Positions 59,338-64,000 of a stretch of 64,000 nt of DNA are shown in pieces. Made by a program: the position numbers and the translations under genes. Under the pieces are notes generated by a model. That model did no database searches. It worked only from the letters and a program-made list of their open reading frames with translations, and was not told the DNA's origin. The DNA lies in the NCBI RefSeq assembly GCF_003846135.1, contig NZ_RHHM01000007.1:1-64000 (forward strand). The letters run 5' to 3'. How positions within the stretch are numbered: position 1 is the stretch's first letter; each line of letters opens with the position of its first letter. The stretch comes from Erwinia psidii. Lineage in GTDB: Bacteria; Pseudomonadota; Gammaproteobacteria; Enterobacterales; Enterobacteriaceae.

Positions 59338-61815
59338 TTAGTTATTATTCCAGCTCGCTGTCACCGTATCGGCAATACTACGGATAACATTCACCTGGTC
59401 CTGAGTATATCCCATACCCCATAAAGTACCTGTCACATTTTCGACAATTGCATCGGTAATGTCCCCACCGCTTGCAAGTACTTTATACATATAATGGAGA
59501 ACTTCAGGCAAAATTTGGGTGCGGGAATTTATGCCAGGCAGACCAGAATTAATGATCTGCTGATAAAGTCCATCACCGCCCACTGTGTAATTCCATTCCC
59601 AAAAGGCGCTGTTATCAGTCAGGTCAAATGATGGAATTGATGTTTCAGGCGTCTCGTTTGCCTGCTGATCGCCATTGTCAGGTAGCGAAATATCCCCCTG
59701 GCCGCCAGCCGGATTGTTCCAGCTCGTCGTCATAGTATCCGCGATGCTACGAATAACATCCATCTGGTCCTGAGTATATCCCATACCCCATAAAGTACCC
59801 GTCACATTTTCGACAATTGCATCGGTAATATCCCCACCGCTTGCAAGTACTTTATACATATAGTGGAGAATCTCAGGCAGCATTTGGGTGCGGGAATTTA
59901 TACCCGGCAGACCAGAATTAACGATCTGCTGGTAAAATCCGTCACTACCCACGGTGTCATTCCACTCCCAAAAAGCGCTGCTATCAGTGAGGTCAAATGA
60001 TGGAATTGATGTTTCAGCCGTTTCGTTTTCTTGCTGATCGTCACTGTCAGGTACGTTAGTATCATCATCGTTAATATCCATGCCACCGACAGAAATTTTA
60101 CCATTACCTTTTTGGAGATCCTTAACAGACATATCTAACGTTGTGTTAGCCGCAACGATGCCCGACTCATTTTTTAGCACATCACTGCTAAGCTTAATGA
60201 TATTACCGTCTAGCTGACCATTCTGATTATTAATTTCATCGGCTGTCAGCGTTAATGAATTTCCAACCGTCATATGGCCCATATTGTTATCAATGGTATT
60301 TGCCTTAATGATGGCTTCCTGAGCCGATACAGTCCCATTTACATTTATAAACGCACCAGCATCGATATTCACTCCATTTAGACTGTACACAGTTCCATTT
60401 TTATTATTAACTTCACCGGAAGAATCAATGGAAATGTTATTAGCAAATAAGGCACCTTGCTGATTATTTACACTATTACCGGAAAGCGTTAATTTTTCAG
60501 ATGCGGTGAGCATCGCTTCACGGCTGTCGATCCCGCCGTCGCTGGCTTTCAGTGTGATATTACGGGCATAGGCTTCACCGCCTTTAAGCACCAGTTCAGA
60601 ACCCTGTAACGTCATGTTGTCGCCCGCACTGTTTCTACCCTGTGCACTCAGCCTGCCGGAGGTATTTATTACCAGATTGCCATTTCCTGCGTTAATTGTA
60701 CTGCCACTTGTACTGTCCATAGCAGAGGCCGTGATGCTGGTATTGTTATCAGAACTCAGAATACCGGTATTAGTAAGGGTATTGTTGGTGGTAAATACAG
60801 CATTACCGGCGGCTGCGATATAACCACTATTGCTGATATTTCCATCTGTGTTGAGTACCACATCCCCAGCTTCACTGAAAATCGAGCCGGAGTTATTAAC
60901 CCCAACACCTTTTTCAGTGCCAATCATGATAATTTTCTGGGCATACATACCGCCCAAACTGGAGACATCCAGGGCCAGCGAATTACTGTCGGCATGATTA
61001 TTATCCAGTCTGGTCACCTGTTGATTTGCAGCATCAACCAGATTGCGTCCTGTGGTGATTTTTAAATCATTCGCCTGGATATAACTATTCACCTTAACAC
61101 TACGTGAAATAATATCGGTAAAGTCCTGGGATGATGTTTTCATGCCACTTCCCTGCACCACTATCTCTCCATCCTGCACTTTGTATCCAGTCAAAACACC
61201 ATTTTCCATCTGGGCCTGCCCTGTTGTAAGGGTAGCGCGATTGGCATTGATGAACCCGCAACCATCACAGGTAATCCCCGAAGGATTAGCAATAATGACC
61301 TCTGCATTTTGTCCGGCAACTTCAATGTAGCCATTTAACTGGCTGGCATTGGGTGAATTTACTTCATTAAGTATGATCTTCGCTGCACCCTGCGCCAGTG
61401 AGGCATTCCCCTGAATCTCGCCTCCCAGCTGAGTCCACGTATTATTTTGCGAGTTATTAAGAATCACACCTTGTTGGCCGACATCAAATTGGCTGTATAC
61501 ATTGCGTGAAACGCCCCCAGCGCCTGGAGCCTGAATATCAACCACCGTAGAGCCATGAGGCGTATTGCTTATTCCAGGTTGCAATGCGGCAGATGCTGAA
61601 GCATCCGCCACCACATTAGCCTGCACAGTTTTGACCGCGCCCATCGACAGCAAAAGACCGAGACCAATCATACTGAGCTGTCCAATTTGCTTCACTGCAC
61701 TTTTTTTTGCGTTGCCAGAAGAAGAATCTGCACGATGAGCACAGGAGAATTCGGCAACCGCGACAAACATGCCGTGAGTTTTACTGAAAACAAGCCTAAA
61801 AAGTTTACTGTTCAT
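59338..61815 (-). CDS. TpsA-type filamentous haemagglutinin with a duplicated novel C-terminus
   Basis: Two-partner-secretion exoprotein of 825 residues, short for its class. It has an extended signal peptide (MNSKLFRLVFSKTHGMFVAV, hydrophobic core MIGLGLLLSMGAV, cleavage near VQA). The TPS haemagglutination domain starts near residue 66 and includes NPSGITCDGCGFINANRATL, with the Cys pair of the ShlA/FHA group. A beta-helix stalk of degenerate repeats (NTGILSSDNN, NQQGALFANNIS, NNKNGTVYS) runs to about residue 570. The last 236 residues are two near-identical copies of an unrecognised, probably helical module. TpsB is 28 bases upstream. No CDI toxin or VENN motif was seen. Confidence 0.92.
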   Translation of the reverse strand: MNSKLFRLVFSKTHGMFVAVAEFSCAHRADSSSGNAKKSAVKQIGQLSMIGLGLLLSMGAVKTVQANVVADASASAALQPGISNTPHGSTVVDIQAPGAGGVSRNVYSQFDVGQQGVILNNSQNNTWTQLGGEIQGNASLAQGAAKIILNEVNSPNASQLNGYIEVAGQNAEVIIANPSGITCDGCGFINANRATLTTGQAQMENGVLTGYKVQDGEIVVQGSGMKTSSQDFTDIISRSVKVNSYIQANDLKITTGRNLVDAANQQVTRLDNNHADSNSLALDVSSLGGMYAQKIIMIGTEKGVGVNNSGSIFSEAGDVVLNTDGNISNSGYIAAAGNAVFTTNNTLTNTGILSSDNNTSITASAMDSTSGSTINAGNGNLVINTSGRLSAQGRNSAGDNMTLQGSELVLKGGEAYARNITLKASDGGIDSREAMLTASEKLTLSGNSVNNQQGALFANNISIDSSGEVNNKNGTVYSLNGVNIDAGAFINVNGTVSAQEAIIKANTIDNNMGHMTVGNSLTLTADEINNQNGQLDGNIIKLSSDVLKNESGIVAANTTLDMSVKDLQKGNGKISVGGMDINDDDTNVPDSDDQQENETAETSIPSFDLTDSSAFWEWNDTVGSDGFYQQIVNSGLPGINSRTQMLPEILHYMYKVLASGGDITDAIVENVTGTLWGMGYTQDQMDVIRSIADTMTTSWNNPAGGQGDISLPDNGDQQANETPETSIPSFDLTDNSAFWEWNYTVGGDGLYQQIINSGLPGINSRTQILPEVLHYMYKVLASGGDITDAIVENVTGTLWGMGYTQDQVNVIRSIADTVTASWNNN
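59341..60048 (-). repeat. Duplicated module encoding the TpsA C-terminus
   Basis: Copy 1 covers 59680-60048 (residues 590-712) and copy 2 covers 59341-59679 (residues 713-825). The copies start with DSDDQQENET and DNGDQQANET and share TSIPSFDLTD, SAFWEWN, NSGLPGINSRTQ and the stretch from LHYMYKVLASGG to GTLWGMGYTQDQ almost without change. Copy 1 ends in an extra linker (PAGGQGDISLP). DNA identity is high, so the duplication is recent or kept uniform by recombination. Confidence 0.95.
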
Positions 61816-61843
61816 TACTATTTCCTTATGTATTGCGTTTTTT

Positions 61844-63526
61844 TTAATAACTCCAGGACATACTAAAACCCAGCGTTAATTTACTGGTTTCAAATGCATC
61901 TGGTTTGGAAAGAGGTGTCGCGGCGAACAAGTCGTAATTGACGTTAAATGCATTGCCACGTACGCCCAACTGGCTGCCAGCCAGATGTGTTCCCGTTAAA
62001 TATTGGCTACCATTGCCACTGACTTTGCCGTAATCAAGCCCCAGATAAAGTTCCTGGCCAGGCAGAGGTGTCCGCCAGGCAAAGTCATTGCGCAAAAACC
62101 AGCCCTGGCTGGCATTTAAGGTTCGTTCTCCATCAAATCCCCTGACCGTCCAGCGGTTGCCCAGCGACAATTGCTCCTGAACAGTCAGAGGAGTGGTACT
62201 TGCCTGATGCAAATAACGGACGTTGTAGCGAAATTGCTGTGTCCGAAAATTAAAGGGAATGTTAAGCTGCATATCCGTTCGAACAAACTTACTAAGCGCA
62301 GTCGCAGAGCCGGAGTATTCTTCCGGTGCAGGAAGTGCGCCAAACCAACGAGTTCCCCGCTGATAACTGATATTGGCGTCAAAAGTGGCCTTACCGAAAT
62401 AATGTCGGTGCTGCAACCCGAAACGCCAGGAAGAAGTGCGCCGACGCTGTATCTCTATCTCGGTGTCATAAAGATAATTGCGGGATTCACGCGCCTGCAA
62501 ATCATAAGTCAGGGTCGTTTTTTGATTTCGGCCTCGATGCATAACCCGGCTGAGTTGCGCATTAATATTTTTTATTCTGCCACTGTACAGATAATCCCGG
62601 GAATATCCTGAAACAGTTTGGTGATATTTGTAATTCCAGGCAGTTATACCGAAAGCCCAGTAGCCCAACGGCAATGAGTAATGTGTCGTCAGATTTCGGT
62701 TCCCCTTGCCGCTACCCTTATACAAATCATGCGACCCGGAAATATAGAACAGATCGCTTAGTGAAAAAGGATTATCAAGCGACAGCGAGACTCCAGCCTG
62801 ATAGCGGCCTATACTGCGGGTTGCGGAATCATCTAAAGTAATACCCGTACGCCAATTTTTATTTTTCTTCCGGCTGATTTCGATATCACTTTCTCCCGGC
62901 GTTTCACCAGGAATTATTTTTATACTCGCCTGAGTGCCCGGCAATCTTTGTAGATTCTCAAGGCCTTGCTCACTGTCCCGAAGATCAAATAAAGTGCCGG
63001 AATGAGCAGGGAAAACGGTGTAAAGAAAAATATCGTCATCTCCGGTAAGCTTAACGTTTCTGACATTACCGGGGATCACACGTAATTTCACCGTGCCGCT
63101 TTTCATATTTTGCTCCGGGGCCATAACGCGGGTAGTGATATATCCATGGCTTATAAGGCGATTTTGCAATCTCTTCATAAGCAAATTGATACCTTCGCCG
63201 CCCAGACATTTCCCCATGGCATCACTGGCAATCCGCTGTAAAGGCAGCCAGCCCGGAAGACGATCATCGCCTTCCAGCACAACCCTATGGACAACAAAAC
63301 AGTTTTTTTCCTGTGGAAAGTGGCTCAGCCCGGTATCCACACCAGGGTCCGAAAAACGAACATCCTGCGTTGGCGGCTTTAAACGACTTTCAAGCACTTG
63401 CTGCCTTTGTTGCTGGTTAATCAATTGCTCATTAAAGGAATTATCCTGCGCCGTGACACACGCCGATTTAATTAAACAAATAAAGCAAAGAAAACTTTTT
63501 ATTCTTAACAAATGCAATTGATGCAT
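61844..63526 (-). CDS. TpsB outer-membrane transporter (ShlB/FhaC family)
   Basis: Omp85-superfamily transporter of about 560 residues that exports the TpsA next to it. The frame opens at 63574; the ATG at 63526, with AAGGA nine bases upstream, gives a signal sequence (LLRIKSFLCFICLIKSACVT). Periplasmic POTRA domains follow (CFVVHRVVLEGDDRLPGWLP; GTVKLRVIPGNVRNVKLTG). The barrel includes TGITLDDSATRSIGRYQAGV and the conserved loop-6 motif NRWTVRGFDGERTLNASQGW, ending in the terminal strand SKLTLGFSMSWSY. The order tpsB-tpsA is usual. Confidence 0.94.
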   Translation of the reverse strand: MHQLHLLRIKSFLCFICLIKSACVTAQDNSFNEQLINQQQRQQVLESRLKPPTQDVRFSDPGVDTGLSHFPQEKNCFVVHRVVLEGDDRLPGWLPLQRIASDAMGKCLGGEGINLLMKRLQNRLISHGYITTRVMAPEQNMKSGTVKLRVIPGNVRNVKLTGDDDIFLYTVFPAHSGTLFDLRDSEQGLENLQRLPGTQASIKIIPGETPGESDIEISRKKNKNWRTGITLDDSATRSIGRYQAGVSLSLDNPFSLSDLFYISGSHDLYKGSGKGNRNLTTHYSLPLGYWAFGITAWNYKYHQTVSGYSRDYLYSGRIKNINAQLSRVMHRGRNQKTTLTYDLQARESRNYLYDTEIEIQRRRTSSWRFGLQHRHYFGKATFDANISYQRGTRWFGALPAPEEYSGSATALSKFVRTDMQLNIPFNFRTQQFRYNVRYLHQASTTPLTVQEQLSLGNRWTVRGFDGERTLNASQGWFLRNDFAWRTPLPGQELYLGLDYGKVSGNGSQYLTGTHLAGSQLGVRGNAFNVNYDLFAATPLSKPDAFETSKLTLGFSMSWSY

Positions 63527-63642
63527 TTCAAACATTCCTTGTACGAGCAAAGTATGGCTGACATATGAAGTCACCCATGATTAACACAGTTAAGCCCTGT
63601 TAATAGGGCTTGTTATTTCATTAGTTTTATTCAGAAAAGCAA

Positions 63643-64000
63643 TTAGCGTAATAGCGAATACAACCATCCCCAACCCGATTTTTTGCCGGAGCGGTCCACT
63701 AATTTCTCTACAATATTGTCAGTTGGTTCTGCGTACACCTCTGATGAGGCGTTTGTCTCTGTCTCGCTTGCGCTGTCGGCGGTGAATTCTTCTTCATCTA
63801 CGTGCGATACGGGGTATGTCTCTGTCTCACTTTCGCTGTCGGCGGTGAATTCTTCTTCATCTATGTTCGATATGGGGTATGTCTCTGTCTCGCTTTCGCT
63901 ATCGGCGGTGAATTCTTCTTCATCTACGTGCGATACGGGGTATGTCTCTGTTTCGCTTTCACTGTCGGCGGTGAATTCTTCTTCATCTACGTTCGATACA
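63643..64000 (-). CDS. C-terminal part of an acidic tandem-repeat protein, cut by the window edge
   Basis: An uninterrupted minus-strand frame enters at 64000 and ends at TAA 63643-63645, giving at least 119 residues. It consists of 21-residue repeats of the form YPVSHVDEEEFTADSESETE-T (three complete, one partial, one variant), then a divergent tail with DNIVEKLVDRSGKKSGWGWL and LLR at the end. It is very acidic and rich in Glu, Asp, Ser and Thr, with no Cys. Both the start and most of the protein lie outside the window. It is upstream of tpsB on the same strand with 117 bases between, so it may belong to the same secretion locus. Family unknown. Confidence 0.8.
   Translation of the reverse strand, partial: VSNVDEEEFTADSESETETYPVSHVDEEEFTADSESETETYPISNIDEEEFTADSESETETYPVSHVDEEEFTADSASETETNASSEVYAEPTDNIVEKLVDRSGKKSGWGWLYSLLR
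63760..64000. repeat. 63-bp tandem repeat array
   Basis: The unit containing CTGTCGGCGGTGAATTC recurs at 63773, 63836, 63899 and 63962, exactly 63 bases apart, with a few substitutions (CTATCGG in the third copy; alternating ACGTGCG / ATGTTCG later in the unit). The period is a multiple of three and codes 21-residue protein repeats on the minus strand. The array continues past the right edge. Confidence 0.97.

Noticed and set aside
59338-61815. CdiA-type contact-dependent inhibition toxin
   Set aside because: The protein is far shorter than CdiA, lacks a VENN-like motif and has no immunity gene after it; a strong inverted repeat and ssuB follow instead.
63760-64000. CRISPR array
   Set aside because: Repeats are directly adjacent with no unique spacers, and the 63-bp period keeps a reading frame; it is a coding tandem repeat.

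Overview
The window is a chromosomal segment of a gamma-proteobacterium of the order Enterobacterales, most likely an Erwinia/Pantoea-type member (Erwiniaceae); genus is inferred, not proven. The order and orientation of its genes follow the E. coli K-12 chromosome in two long blocks (leuZ-cysT-glyW-pgsA-uvrC-uvrY-yecF, and rut/wrbA/agp/serT through yccA-sulA-ompA-fabA-pqi-uup-pyrD-ssu). Against that it carries an acyl-homoserine-lactone synthase, a tryptophan 2,3-dioxygenase and a two-partner secretion locus.

Left part (1-11 kb): a degraded gene at the left edge lies next to a Leu-Cys-Gly tRNA cluster. pgsA, uvrC, uvrY and yecF follow. An intact luxI-type gene then sits where E. coli has sdiA, and directly upstream of it lies a wrecked luxR/sdiA-type gene. 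From about 6.0 to 9.8 kb is a gene graveyard: fragments of a GHKL-type ATPase, a frameshifted DUF4225 gene, an unidentified broken gene and one small intact membrane-protein gene. A DUF4396 membrane protein and cycA close this part.

Middle (12.5-39.6 kb): rutR and the complete rutABCDEFG pyrimidine-catabolism operon, with a near-consensus sigma-54 promoter and a good RutR operator. Then come a DMT exporter, wrbA-yccJ, a succinate-semialdehyde dehydrogenase and agp. Two identical tRNA-Ser(UGA) genes form a 93-bp direct repeat around a 3.6-kb insert holding a lone tryptophan dioxygenase and IS3-family debris. The conserved yccA-tusE-acyP-rlmI-hspQ-yccU-yccT-helD-yccF-yccS-sxy-sulA block follows; in it mgsA survives only as a recognisable C-terminal remnant.

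Right part (39.9-64 kb): ompA, matP, a Lon-like protease, fabA, rmf (too short for the usual ORF cutoff), pqiABC, uup, rlmKL, a ycbX remnant, zapC, pyrD and the ssuEADCB sulfonate operon. It ends with a minus-strand locus: an acidic protein with 21-residue repeats that runs off the window edge, a TpsB transporter, and a short TpsA exoprotein whose C-terminus is a duplicated module of about 115 residues that I do not recognise.

The main theme is uneven decay. Housekeeping operons are complete, while quorum-sensing reception (luxR/sdiA), methylglyoxal synthesis (mgsA) and ycbX are in ruins at their ancestral positions, and UvrY carries a three-residue deletion. The least explained material is the TpsA C-terminal duplication together with the 63-bp tandem-repeat gene upstream of it.
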